Assembly: GCA_964058805.1 (NCBI GenBank)
Contig: CAXKVV010001102.1
Location: 1 to 36,969 of the forward strand
Direction: 5' to 3'
Length of the DNA: 36,969 nucleotides
From: Schoenoplectus triqueter
Lineage: Eukaryota; Streptophyta; Magnoliopsida; Poales; Cyperaceae
Position numbers and translations under genes: made by a program. Shown here piece by piece: positions 11,543 to 24,200 of the stretch. Every line of letters starts with the position of its first letter. Within the stretch, counting starts at the first letter, position 1. Below the pieces are notes generated by a model. That model was not told where the DNA came from and searched no databases. It saw nothing but the letters and a program-made list of their open reading frames with translations.

Positions 11543-12580
11543 TTAATTAATTAAATGATTAATTTCCCTTGTGTACATGTTTTTTTTCCATCGTTACTTT
11601 CTTAAATTTTCTCTATTTGATGGATTTATAATTATAACATTGGCGGTTAGTTTCTTCATTTTTCTTACATTATTACATAAGAATTGTTCTCCTTAAATTA
11701 TTTAAAGGTACATGGTTCGAACAAAATTCTACGATGTAAGGTGTATATATATCCAACTACTAGTTACAATTTACGAAAAATTGTCTGAGCAAATAATAAG
11801 ATAGCGTATCCTTAAATTTAAAATATATACATTGAGAGAATTAGAAAGTTGCTGATAAGCGCAACGATAAACATTCATATGAAAGTAATAAATAGCACTT
11901 TGTGATAATCGCAATATAGTTTTCATTAGACATCTACACTGAACTAATTGAAGTCGTTGGTTTAGAATATGTATGTCGATATCAGTGACCCAATATAGCA
12001 AAAAGATAACATAGATCCACGAATACCACGATACCCAGATTGTAAATTATTGAATTAGCAAATAAAGGTCGATATCTATTAAGTCCAACATATCAATTTA
12101 AAGCTAAAATGAGTAGTATGCAAAAACGTAAAGAAAAAAAAAGTTGAATGTGGTTTAAAAGCCACATACGGTAGTCTGCGTAGTCTTTTGCCTCAAAAGA
12201 TCCTTGAAGAATCAAGGGAAATTTGAGAAAAATGAAAATAAAGAACATATCGACAATATTATTAAAATTAATTAAATTTGTTATATCAACCAAATTAAAT
12301 GTGCTGTTTTCCAAATTAATTTTGTATTATTTAAAAGGAATTTAAATAATGCGAGCAATTTAAAAGGAATTTCAATGTCTTGCAAAAATAAATGACAAAT
12401 GTTTGGAAACAAATCCATATTTCACATGCAGAAGCTCTCACAAAAAACTCCGAGCATACATGCAAGACAGGATTATATACAAGAACCATCGGATAAATCC
12501 GCTTATTCAGTAAAGACGCACTTAACAACCACAATCAACAAGCAGGAGCACTCTTCCCTGCATTAACTTGGAATGCCACA
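11543..12580. other. convergent intergenic region, no gene seen
   Basis: It lies between the 3' end of the HIPP gene and the 3' end of the minus-strand FLOE gene, so it should hold both 3' UTRs and polyadenylation sites. The open frames on the minus strand are AT-rich and match nothing I know. Confidence 0.55.
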
Positions 12581-15500
12581 TCAACCTGACCATGCTCGTG
12601 GGGATGGACTGGAAACACCATTCAACCTATCGAGCATAGAATTAAAATCCATAGGCTGTCCGCTTTCAGTCATTTTCACGGCAACACTTGTGACTTGTTC
12701 CCTTGGATACCCCATACCAACTGCCTTTTCTACAAACTCCCCATAGGGGTGGTTTCGGGGCAATTGTTGTGACCCCACATGAACCCCCGAAACATTGCTT
12801 GGGGGATAGTTATAAGGCCCAGAGCTGTAACCTGGCAAATTACCTTGCATATAAGGTGGGACATTAGTGTATCCACCCTTGCTCATTTGGGGCGCAGCCA
12901 TAAACGATCCCTGGTTTTGAATAGGTGGTCTAGGGTTACCTTGGCTCCCATAGCCAACTGGAACCATATCAGAGCGGTTCATCCCAGGTTGAGGTCCAGT
13001 GGAATACGGAGTAGGAGTTGGCATGCTAACAGCATATGTTTCAGGGATAGAGTTAGAAGGTTGGTGAGGTGGATAAGGAGAATAGCCTGGAGGTGTATGA
13101 GGCCTTTGAGGTGCACCTGATGGTGGTATAGGTTGTGACAGGGTTGCAGCTTGTAAAGGTTGCATACCTTGTGAAGTGAACTGCTGTGGGTTAGGATTAG
13201 GGTTAGGTTGCTGCTGTGGGGACCACTGGTGAGAGAATTGAGGAATAGGAGCTGGTCGCTGGGGCATTGGGTTGACAACCTGAGAAACCTGAGGAGGAGG
13301 TGCTTGCTGAGGAGGTGCTTGTTGTTGCTGTGGTGGTGCTGGCTGAACAGGAGGGACATGAGGTTGTGCTGGCGCCACCTGAACATAATGGTAACCAGGA
13401 GGCAATTGTTGTGCTGGAGCCTGATTAACTTGGTAGTATGTGGTTGGTTGGTTCACCGTGTACTGATCCTGTTGCACAGGTTGCTGCGATAACTGTGGTT
13501 GCGGCAAAGTGAGATGCTGTTGCTGCTGCAGCTGCACAGCTTGTGGATGAGATGGGACTAGGGCAAGTTGATTGTTTGGGAGTTGTGGGGCATCCTCGTG
13601 CTTTGCTGGCTCTGTAAGTGAAGATGAAGCATGCTCATCACTATTTGGAGAAGATTCTTTTCGGATGGTTTGAAGTTTGGCAAGTTCCTTCTGGGCCTCT
13701 GCAAGTTCCTGTTTGTCACGCAATATCTGTACTGCCCTATGGACCTGAAATTCAAATGGTAGAATAAGAGTTCTAACAGAATGGAAGTAGGAAAAGAAGA
13801 TCAATTTCATGCCTTCTCATAGAAGAACTCAGTTCTCACAAGGATAGAAAAACTAGATGCAATAAGAGTTTAAAAAAATTTATACAATTTCAACTTGTTT
13901 CCTAAAAGATACACAAGCTCTCAAGTCTCAACACTTGTCAAAAGTCAACACTGGGTATACAACAGTGTATGGAATGTTCTTCCAAACTGAAATGGTTTTG
14001 TCCTTTCTCAAATTACATTCAATTGAGGCTATAGGTGAACTCACATAAGCTGTATACTAAAATGTTTGGGCAGGATGTTCCCAGGAATGCCCCACAGAGG
14101 CACAAAGCCACAAGAAACCAGGAGTCCATATGAAATTCAAGCTAAAGATGAAGTTGAGACCAGTGATAACTGGATGACATAGAAACTACATAACCAGCAG
14201 CATGCATGTGCACAAACAATGAACCAGTACCCAATAGTGCTTATAAATATATGCAAGCTGTTAAAATGACCCACCCAAACAAACACCCTACTGGATAGAT
14301 GTGGCATCACACCCCAAAATTACACAATAATGTTGGTAAAGACAAGCTACCTCTAATGTTCCTTGACTTTCAAACAGAATACCAAACTCAAGTTCAAAAT
14401 TTTAGCAGATTATATATAGCATATCTAATATGCCTGATAAGACCCTGAAAATTTAATTTGCCCTGTTAATATTTTTCTAATAAGTTTGCCCCCAACTTTT
14501 TTTGAACTCTTCAGTGCAGAAGCTTTAAGGGAAAAACATCAAGAGACTACCAACTCCTCTGGAGACAGACAGCAGATATTTTTTATATCATACAGGTAGA
14601 AGTATGCTTTATAGAGGCATAGTGTACACTGATTATTCCATACATCCTGAAGGGGTTCATGCAAAAAAATTAAAAATATAATTGCTCATCTTGCATTTAA
14701 TAATGCCAGTAGTTACCTCTTGCATGTGCTTTTCAAGGGACTTGAACTTGAGATCTGCCTCATTCTGGCCCTGTACCATGTCACCTCGAATTTCACCGAT
14801 TGACCTCTCAAGCTTGTAGAAGTGAATCTCAAGTTGGGACAGCCGACCAGTTATTCCATCAAGGGACCTCATCAGTGTATCTGCATATTTCTTCATGCAT
14901 CTCTCCACAGTTGACACCAAGTCATCCTTTGAGTAGTCCTCTTGTTCATATATATTTACAAGAGGCCTTGCCATTCTACTGTCAGGAAATTCCTGGAGGA
15001 CCAATAAAGAAGAGATGAATAAAGATATGAGTTTCTTCTCTAGAAAGAAAAGGCTATCAAGGAGGATCAAATATTAGCACTGACCAATTTGTGTTTAGTA
15101 TTGTTTTTCCCCCAAAAAATATGAAATGGAGAGTTTGTAAGTTATAAATAACACAAAAAGCAAGACAAAGTGAAGTGAAAAAAAATGCTTTATCATGGCA
15201 TTCCATTATACCTTACACATTATCAGAAACCACAACACGCATGAATAAAATTACTTTTTGCTCATTCGAATTCAAATAACTTATACAAGGTTTATAATTT
15301 CACAGCAAAATAACTCCAACTTCACTCAAAAAATAACCAAACACCATGGCTGTGAGAAGAAAAAAATATCTGAAATCAGTGATGTTTACTAATCAGAAAA
15401 AATCTCCAATGCATGCGGATGTGGCAAATCAAGTCGTGTGGGAAAACACATGGATACCGAAAAAGACATATAATAAATGATATTTCTAACATCAGAAATT

Positions 15501-17613
15501 AGTTCATTAAAAGCTCCAAAGGCTCAATGGTATCATCAACACTCCACACCTTATGTTGCTAAATATCCCACTAACTAACCCACTTCACAATGTATGAAGA
15601 TATTAAAACTTCCCTTTCAACATTATATACTTGCTGACCCTTCATTTATGCCAGCACAAAAGTGATATATTAATATTAATCATATTTTGGATGAGAAAAA
15701 AAATGAAGACTACTCATTGCAGGAACATATTTAATACATTATGACCTTCTGCTGAAGTAATCATTAAAAAATAAGGGCATCTCCACACTTAAAAATATCT
15801 AATATCTCCTCACATGGTTTCTTTTTTAGTTCGTAAAATTCCTTCTGCATCCAATACAAAAGATAGTTCAAACTTCTTAATAGTCCAAAAGCAAAGTAGG
15901 TACCATATACCTGCATTCATAACGAAAGTACTCCTTCACCTAACATGATTGACACCTAACATGATTGACACCGTTGCCACCTTTTGGCGTACGGGCCAAC
16001 AGCAAAGATAGACCACTTATCCATATATCAAATTGACAAGAATTAAATGAAATGCACCTTAGTATATTGCAAGCAGTGTGTTACCTGAATGCACACTTGA
16101 GTGTTATATTGGGTTCAAAATGTATCAAAGTTTTCACTAGAATTATTTATACGAAAACTGTTAATTAAATGCAATAACAAAAAACACTGATGTTAATTAG
16201 AAAACACACCATGATGGCAACTGTTGAAAATTATGCCACTGATGGCAACTGTCCTCAGTCGGAATGTAGAGGATACAAAATAGGATAGATGGGATGTCAA
16301 TTTCAAAGTTGACATGGTACTTCAATGGCCTTAATGGTAAGCTAATGATGCCAAAAATTGTAGCTGAATCTTTCAGTTATCAATATAAGATCAATTCTAT
16401 CTTGGAAAAAATACATGATAGGTGCAAAAACAAACAATAATATCTCATCACCCATCAGTATTAATGTAACAAGAACCACAAGATGTATTATCTTTATTTG
16501 GACCAACTACCAATACCTAGCCTAATATCTCTCAGAACAAGTAATTGCTTGGAAGAATACTAGACAGCAGAGAGAGGATATAGTCCCCAAATAACATATA
16601 ATTTTATTACGAATGCAACTATTGCATTCTAAATCCAAATCTGATAAGCCCTGACGGGTAGTGTGGCGGAGCCACATATTAGCAGGGGGGCTGCCGATCC
16701 CCCCCCCCCCCCCAAAAAAAAAAAAAAAAAAAATTACCCCTGCCATTATATGTATTTTCAGAAAAAAATAGAAAAATACGCTTATATTGATGAAAAAATT
16801 CAAACCCCCCCCCCCCAAAAAAAAAATAATAAATAATTTTTGCCCCCAACCACCCAAGCGAATGTCCGGCTCTGCCCCTGATAATGGGAGCAACCTTTTA
16901 GATTATAATTTTACTTGTCTCTGCCAGAAACAAGAATGCACCATGTGCGAAGGATGACAAAGCATCAAAGGCCCTTTTTGCAAAAATAAACAAATACAGA
17001 TTCACAAATTTGAAAAGGAACGCTGCTATAGGAAACAGTGAAATTATAGGCGTACAATCAAGCTTAATGACTGAATCCACAACCTAGCCTCTTCATAACC
17101 ACTACTACAGAAAAGGAAAGTCCTACAACAGTTCCAATAATCAATAAGCCCAAAACAACATTATCATCTTAGAATAGCCTCACAATAAAGTAAACATGCA
17201 GTGTCTGAAATATGCCAATTAATTAGTTATATTTACGCTTCTGACAGAGAAGGTGAATTTTAGATAAGTAGCAATGCTCGTTTTAATAATTTATACTCTG
17301 GAACTATAATAAATCATCAGAATGGAGAACTTTCCGCATAGATCTCAGTAAATATAGTTTGCATACGTCAGAACTCCTCACCCACACAAGCACAACAAAA
17401 GGAGGAACGGATAATTTTGGAACTTTCTGACGAAGCAAACGACATCTAATTGCTACGCAAACAGCATAAACTCAAAGGAGATAAGGCGATGAGCAATACC
17501 TTTGCCGAGGGATCCGATCTCTTGGTACTGGACGAATCCTGAGAGGCGAAATCGTCATACGAACAGAGCACGTCGTCTGATCCGAAATTGAAGGAGCGGG
17601 AGCCTGACGCCAT
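12581..17613 (-). CDS. FLOE: FLOE-family (DUF1421) prion-like, Q/P/S-rich protein
   Basis: Three exons: 17500-17613, 14717-14992 and 12581-13744, encoding 517 aa. The order of regions matches Arabidopsis FLOE1 and its paralogues. First is an Asp/Ser-rich N-terminus (1-38, with SFNFGSDDVLCSYDDF). Next is a predicted coiled coil at about 60-165 that includes EVHRAVQILRDKQELAEAQK. A long disordered Gln/Pro/Ser-rich tract with poly-Q and poly-P runs follows (about 175-460). The C-terminal DUF1421 domain contains YGEFVEKAVGMGY and MTESGQPMDFNSMLDRL. FLOE1 is known to form hydration-dependent condensates and to regulate seed germination under water stress; the same role here is inference. All junctions are phase 0. 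Many open frames on both strands over exon 3 are shadows of its repetitive codons. FLOE1, 2 or 3 orthology is not resolved. Confidence 0.92.
14993..17499 (-). other. 2.5-kb first intron of the FLOE-family gene
   Basis: It is bounded by donor GTATTG (minus strand, 17499 downward) and acceptor TCCAG at 14993. It is AT-rich, has no coding exon that I recognise, and contains a probable MITE at about 16659-16880. The size is large compared with the 972-bp second intron (13745-14716). Confidence 0.85.
16659..16880. mobile_element. probable MITE with poly-C/poly-A tracts in FLOE intron 1
   Basis: The imperfect inverted ends GGCGGAGCCACATATTAGC on the left and, read inward on the opposite strand, GGCAGAGCCGGACATTCGC on the right flank a core with two C-runs next to A-runs (about 16700-16738 and 16805-16828). 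CTGATAA occurs near both ends (16641 and 16879) and could be a target duplication, but the exact boundary is unclear. The superfamily is not assigned. Confidence 0.5.
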
Positions 17614-17632
17614 AGATTCACCGATCAGTCGC

Positions 17633-17640
17633 TAGGGTTT
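17633..17640 (-). promoter_or_regulatory. telo-box in the FLOE 5' leader
   Basis: AAACCCTA on the minus strand lies 20 nt before the FLOE ATG, within a CT-rich leader. Telo-boxes are common in the leaders or proximal promoters of plant housekeeping and growth genes. That it works here is inferred. Confidence 0.45.
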
Positions 17641-19278
17641 CGCTGTTACAAGCTTTTACTTTCGGTTTTCTCAGCCTAGGCTTCTTTTTCAAGGCAAGCG
17701 AGAGGAAAGAGACGAACGGTAAATAGGAAAAAAAAAAGTGGAAAAGCGCTGGCGCTTCGCTCGGGAGATGAAAATTATATATTGTATTGTATGAGTGCAA
17801 GATAGAAATTTTGCTGAATGCGCGCGGATCTGTATAAATTAAGGCCTAACAATGCTAACATGTCAAAAGTACGGCGAGGATTACGTGACTTTCTTGATCC
17901 AGGTGCACGCACAATACCCTGGTTCTCGTGGCTTGCTATAGCGGTATAGTTACTCGCGGGTAAATTTTTCACAGGATAGAGATGAGGGATGGATGCAAGA
18001 ATGATTCCATGAACCTATAGACTGAATTACCTGTGTGTTGTATGTAACTGAGGAGTGGACCTCACGTGAAAAGACATCAATAAAGATGTGGAACTGGCTG
18101 TACATGTCTGGATCAGTATCGACCAGTGACATGATCCGCCACAATATTTAGTTGTTTCCGTAGGTTTTACTGTCACAAAGGATCAGCAACACCTTTTGGA
18201 ATTGGATCCGTACTTGGCCACTTGGAGTAGAATTGTTGGTAACTTGGTATGACTTTGAGAGACATTTCCGCTAGGTATATTACTTCGTTGCACACTGACA
18301 CCTGTTTTAAAAGTGCCTTTATTATCTAGTACAGTATAGCTGAGCTGCACAGTAGATAGCGTCCTGCTCCTCATACTACAGTAGCCATCCAAATTTATAA
18401 TTTTTTTTTGTGGAAAATCCAAATTTATAATCACCGTTGGATTTGGATTTTGAGCGGACAATTTACAGTACTGTAGGCCATATGAACCCCAGGTCCCCAG
18501 TAGATACGGATTGAGAGTTAAAAGAATATTTTCAAATAGATATCAGCAATGTATTCATTATTGTGCCTATTAGTCTTGGGTTATCAATTGATAATTTATA
18601 TTTTAACAATTTTCATAATCATATTTTAAATAAAATATTCTTGAATATTTCAAATTTTAAGTAATTTGAGTATTATTTAATTGTTCACTAGAGAACATCA
18701 AAATTTTATGTACCAACTTTGAAATAAATTTGCTGATTTTTTTTATGGACCAATTTTGAAACAAAATTAATCTATAACTTTGAAATAAATTTTATGGATC
18801 AACTTTGAAACAAAATTAAATTATAACTTCAAGAATATGTCTAAAAAAATATTTTTAAAAACATATAAATTTATTTTAGATTTATTAAAATTTTATTGTT
18901 AAAATTGTCAAAAATAAGTATTGTCGTATGAACTTCTCCATTAGTTTCAAGGGCCTGCATCTGTTACATCAAAAATATTATTAATTTTTTACGCCATCTT
19001 GTTTCGTTTAAACGACTGATGTTTAATTTTTGGGGTTTTTTTTTAAGTTGTTTTATCCCGTCTATATATTTAGACTCGCTGACTCGGTGACAGGACCTGT
19101 CATAGCAAAATTAGGTAGTGGATGTGAATTCTTAGTTTTAAAATATGAGGGTCATTGTCATAAAATATTTTAAGAATTTGAGGATCAATTATGCACTTTT
19201 CTATAACACTTGCATAACAATTTATGTTTTGGATAAGAAAATAAAAGTTAATCGACTCTATTTATCTCACATGTATCC
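17641..19278. other. FLOE upstream region, no gene seen
   Basis: The first few hundred bases should contain the FLOE promoter. Farther on the DNA is AT-rich, with short imperfect repeats of an AACTTTGAAAYAAAATTAA-type unit around 18715-18830. Minus-strand frames at 17950-18144 and 18183-18461 have no domain I can name. Confidence 0.5.
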
Positions 19279-19522
19279 CAGTTTTTTTATATAATAATTA
19301 TATTATTAATAATAAGAGTGTTAAAAGTAAAATTTAAAATTTATACATGGCAGCGCGTCACTATTTGGTAATTGTTCGACAGTAGTAATGTTGATCCAAC
19401 GATGATGAATCATGATCAGGATGAGCAAGAGCAAACGCGCCACTGTCAGTGACGTTTTTGTATAAAATAGTGTAAACGCACCTTATTATTAATAATATAA
19501 TTATTATATACAAAAAAAACTG
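19279..19522. mobile_element. second, shorter copy of the palindrome-bearing MULE-MITE
   Basis: A 244-bp element flanked by a perfect 9-bp direct repeat CATGTATCC (19270-19278 and 19523-19531). It starts CAGTTTTTTT and ends AAAAAAACTG. The inverted repeats (19279-19316 and 19482-19522) are nearly identical apart from a 3-bp indel. The core keeps remnants of the palindrome of the 8754 element: GGCAGCGCGTCAC on the left and CGCGCCACTGTCAGTGACG on the right. The middle is a unique filler of about 70 bp. Confidence 0.88.
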
Positions 19523-19689
19523 CATGTATCCTCCACTTACTAAGATGTCTGAAAGTGCTGTCTTTTGACACAACATGCTTGAAGAAATGAAAAAAAAAAG
19601 TTAGTTATTCTGTACACTTCAAAAACACGGATTGCTTTTAGAAGATCGTTTGAGATAATTAATGTCTTTATTATCATAATAATCTAACA

Positions 19690-20980
19690 ATTTTTTTTTG
19701 TTTAAAATGCCCGTAGGCGCATCCAAAAAAACTTAAAAAGTTCATTACAATTCTTACATAATCCATCACCTACACGATAGGGGATAATTAAAACAACAAA
19801 TTTCTTCTTTACATGTCCGAGCTCAGTTATCAAGTTGATGTGCTTCCTTAACATAATCCCTACCCATAAACCCACATGAAATCTCAAAGTGATCCCTAAA
19901 AAACATCCATGTTTGAATTACCTGAGAGTATAATAACCAATCAAGATGCATAAGAGGATTCTTCAGAGAGAAAGCATCCGAGAGCTGCTGACAATCAATG
20001 ACAATTATACCCCCGTCTTTGCCTACATCCTGGAAGAGGTTTTTTGCCAACAAAATCGCCTTCAATTCTACACATAATGGTGAAATTGCATCGAAATGCT
20101 GCGCTACATACTGAATCAATTGCTCTCCCTCCTTCCAAACCACTGCAGCTCCACCATAACCAACATTACCTGTATTTGAAAATGATCCATCAACAAAGCA
20201 TATATCAGCAGTAGCATCCATAGCATTAACTGGGGCCTAAATTGCTGACCTGTTATGCGATAATTTTTTAGGTAACGATAAACCCTTTTGAGACAATTCC
20301 ATTGCCCTCCTAATTACATTAGCTGGTGATAATTATTTCCCTTCATAAATATGGGCACATCTGTCTTTCCACAAACTCCAAGTATATTCAGAAACAGTTT
20401 AAACCCCTCCCCCTTCCCCCACATCCAGGTTGTTTCTCATCAACATGATAATGTTTGAATGAAATCTGGTGGTAGAGACAAAGATTGGATCCCTAACGGA
20501 GAGGCTAACAATACTGCTCTAGAGAATTGACAGTAAAATAGAACATACATCACCGAATCAGTATCTAGCCCACGTACAACACATGCTGGTATTTGATGCC
20601 CCCATTTGTAAGCCCATGTAGCTCCAATTGGTAACCCATTTGTGCAATTCGCCATAAAAATAACTGAATTTGAGGAATAATGTTGGTTTGCTTCCATAAA
20701 ACCTTCAAAAACATTGACATATTGTTAGTAGTTGGGCTATTGCCTTTTGAGCATCTGATATCCAGCCTTTACCGAGTAAAAACCATGCGTTGTCATACTG
20801 AAAAACAATCTGTCAGGCACCCCTGTACAAGATGGTTTAGGGATTGTAACTTACATAATGCGATATGAAAATTGAAACTAGAGATAAGGGACTGTGTTCC
20901 ACTCACCTGAATTAGTATCCACCAGATCCTTGATGCACAGTCTCCTTTGCGATGCATGTATCGGTTTTAGCTGCAACCAG
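19690..20980 (-). pseudogene. decayed LINE (non-LTR retrotransposon) 3' end with RNase H domain
   Basis: Read on the minus strand, frame-shifted pieces follow the order of plant LINE ORF2 tails. They are DLVDTNSGEWN (about 20930), FYSVKAGYQMLK (about 20780), a zf-RVT-like piece at 20440-20697 with FYCQFSRAV, then WSLWKDRCAHIYEG (about 20360), and finally an RNase-H-like segment at 19823-20221 starting ICFVDGSFSNTGNVGYGGAA. In-frame stops occur after the IYEGK block and just before the RNase H segment, and at least one frameshift separates the zf-RVT piece. A short A-run on the minus strand near 19691-19699 may mark the poly(A) end. No intact reverse transcriptase remains. Confidence 0.85.
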
Positions 20981-21179
20981 AAAGAGTGCCATGGGTTTGA
21001 AAACCTCTAGTAAGTTATTTGGCTTTTAAAACCTGAACCCACAAACAATTTTATTTGCAAAGATAACTTCCATAGAATTTTCAACAGGAGAGCATTGTTT
21101 AGGCATTTTAGATCTCGTATTCCCAACCCCCTTTCTAGTTTCTACTTTAGGCCTGGTAATTCTATCCCAACCCACTAGC

Positions 21180-21258
21180 ACCGCGATTCGATCTCTCTCT
21201 ACTCTCACTCCGCTCAGTCGCTTTCCTTCCCGCTTCCTCTCTTTCGGACTCCGCGACA
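21180..21258 (+). promoter_or_regulatory. CT-rich leader of KDSB
   Basis: A pyrimidine-rich stretch (CTCTCT and TTCC runs) directly precedes the KDSB ATG and probably covers the 5' UTR and a Y-patch-type core promoter. No TATA box was recognised between here and the LINE remnant. Confidence 0.4.
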
Positions 21259-24200
21259 ATGGCCATCTGCGCAGAATCGTCGTCGCTCTCCTCCGGATCG
21301 GGCTCGAAAGTTTGGATCGCACACGGCCTGGTCCTGGGCGCGGCCGTGGCAGCGGCGGCCGCAGCCTACTACCTCCGCAGCTCTAGAAGGTTCCGTAGCC
21401 GCGTCATTGGCATCATCCCCGCTCGATACGCCTCCTCCCGCTTCGAGGGGAAACCTCTCGTCCCCATTCTCGGCAAACCTATGATCCAAGTAACCCCACC
21501 TCTTTGTCTTTCTTCCTCCCTATATATGTCGAAATGATTTCTCATAGATGAATAAACAATTGAATGATATATGTGCTGTTTGGCATTGGCACGATCTGAC
21601 CCTATTCTATCACTGTTATTTTGCTTTTGTTGATAAACTAGTACAATGCTTTAGTTAACCCAAGCCTGGCAAACAGAAAAGAGAAAAATTCAGTAAAAGA
21701 GAATGAGAGCTTTCAAGTGCAGTGGCAAATCGCTATATTTATTGGCTGATGTTGAATTGAGGTTGAACTGTAATTAATGATTTTAAATTTAATTAACAGT
21801 GTACCAGAAATTTGCATATTAAGCACAAAGCCCTGATATTGATGTCAAATCTTGCAAAGAAAAGCCTATTTATTTAACCCAAAATTAATTGGTAGCATTA
21901 ACATACCTCAGATCCAACACTTATTACATAGTGCGCCAGTCTCTTGGTTGTGATCTTATTGCCATTGTACTTAAATTTTACATTTATGTTTGGTTTCACT
22001 GTTAAATTTAACAGAGAACCTGGGAGAGTGCCAAGTTAGCTTCAAGTCTACATGCTGTTGGTATGAATATTTTTCACATTTTATCTTTCGTTCCTCTTCC
22101 TTATTCAATGTGTCATAAGTTGTATAATGTTGTTTTTATGATTACTATATATCATTTGTTTAGATAAATATGCATAGATTACTGTATATGTGTGTTTTTG
22201 TCCATTCAATCCCTCACCAGTTTGTTATCCAATGTTTTTCAGCAGCGTTGTGAGATTAAGCTGTACTTTACCTATTCAATTTTTGTTTTGAGTCCTCTGT
22301 TTAATAAGATGGCTTACTCAATAAACAGACTAGTAGTAGTACTACGCTTGCTGATGAAGTTGGTTGATGCCATTGCCAAATGGGGTTAGTCAGGACTCAG
22401 GAGCCAAGGTGCAAATTAGTTATGTAAACCTTGCAATTATGTAGGTCATATGAAATCAGTGCTGCCTTTTCCAGTCAGCACATAGATTATGTTTCCTATA
22501 ATTCTCATCTTTAATCACAAAATTAAAATGGTTATTTCTGGCAGTTGTGGCAACTGATGATGAGAGAATTGCAGAATGCTGTAGAGGATTTGGAGCTGAT
22601 GTTATCATGACATCTGAGTCATGTAGAAATGGTCTCTTGTTGTCCTTCCTCCAAGTTACACTAACAATTTTATGAAGAGTAAAACACTTCTCTTAGTACA
22701 ACTACTTGTACTAAAGCCATTACACTGACTGCAGAAATGCAGTGGGTTTTGAATAACTCCAATGTGCACAGCTGTTCAATTGTTTTCAGACAAATTTGTT
22801 TGATTTCATTTCTTGTCTTGAAAAAATTGTACAGTAACCTTTTTCCTTTAATATTGCTTGAGTGCTAATTGAGGATGGTGTTTTTGTTTAGTTAATTATT
22901 TATATCACATATCGCTCTATCATTCATTGCAGTGTTTTGTGTTATGTCACAAATTGCTCAAACCTTACTTCATTCTTCTTTTAGGAGCTGAACGATGTAG
23001 TGAGGCTCTTCAGAAGCTTGCAGAAAGTTATGATATTGTAGTCAATATACAAGGAGATGAGCCACTCATTGAACCTGAAATCATAGATGGCATTGTTCAA
23101 GCCTTACAGGTTTGTTTTTCACAAGAAAAAACAATCACATGATTTTATTGCTGTTGTCCTTTGCAACATTTCTAGATGAATCTAATCCTTGTCTATATCT
23201 GATATGAAGCGAGCTCCTGATGCGGTATTTAGCACAGCTGTCACGTCTCTGAAACCTGAATATGCATTGGACACGAACCGAGTCAAGTGTGTTGTTGACA
23301 GTAATGGCTATGCTATTTACTTCTCCAGAGGATTAATTCCTTTTAACAAGTAAACCATGATTATTGTTATTACTATTTTGTTTACTTACCAGCAAGTATG
23401 GGAACTAGTTTATAGGATGACGAATGTAAGAACTTTGGATAATACACATGAAGGTGTACAATATCTGTCTGGCATTGATTTACTATTCTGTTTACTTACC
23501 AGCAAGTATGGGAACTAGTTTATAGTGAATTCAAGACCTTGGATAATGCACATCAAGGGGTACAGTGTCCGTCTAGCATTGATTTGGATCCTCAATTTTT
23601 AAAAAAAAAATTGTATGAATTACTCATAGGGCCATGATCAAGTTCGAGCGCTTACTCTCTATGATATTTTTGGACATGTTGATTCATTTTTTTTATGTTT
23701 CAATTCTTAAATAAATGTTTCAGGTCTGGAAAAGTGAACCAGAAATTCCCATATCTTCTTCATTTGGGCATTCAGGTATTCTCATTAGTTATAACAATCT
23801 GAATTGTACAGCCTTGAGCACTACTTTGGATAGAATTACGTAATTGCATCATCATTCCATCATTGTGTCTTAGTTGTTATCTTGGTCGTAGTCATTATCT
23901 CATAAGTAAACTGTTTTAATATTTAGGCATCATTATGGTCGTAGTCCGCTCTTATTTAGTATTTAGTCGTTATCTTGTCATCGTCATCATTGTATTTACT
24001 TTTCTCTGTCATTATGCAGAGCTATGATTCAGAATTCCTAAAGATATACCCAAAGCTGGAGCCAACTCCTTTGCAACTTGAGGAAGATCTTGAACAACTT
24101 AAAGTTTTAGAGAATGGTTACAAGATGAAGGTAATTTTTATTTAATTGTTTTTATAATATCTAAATATTTGAGGTTATTGTCCTTGACTTTCCTACATGT

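Noticed and set aside
11700..11720. GGTTCGAA near 11708, which resembles a tRNA B box.
   Set aside because: No A box or cloverleaf arms could be formed around it.
12779..13492. Several open frames on the plus strand and in other minus frames over FLOE exon 3.
   Set aside because: They are shadows of the repetitive Gln/Pro/Ser codons; the minus frame that continues the coiled coil and DUF1421 is clearly the coding one.
21026..21489. Minus-strand open frames of 91-98 codons over KDSB exon 1.
   Set aside because: They are antisense to a well-supported exon and its leader, with no domain of their own.
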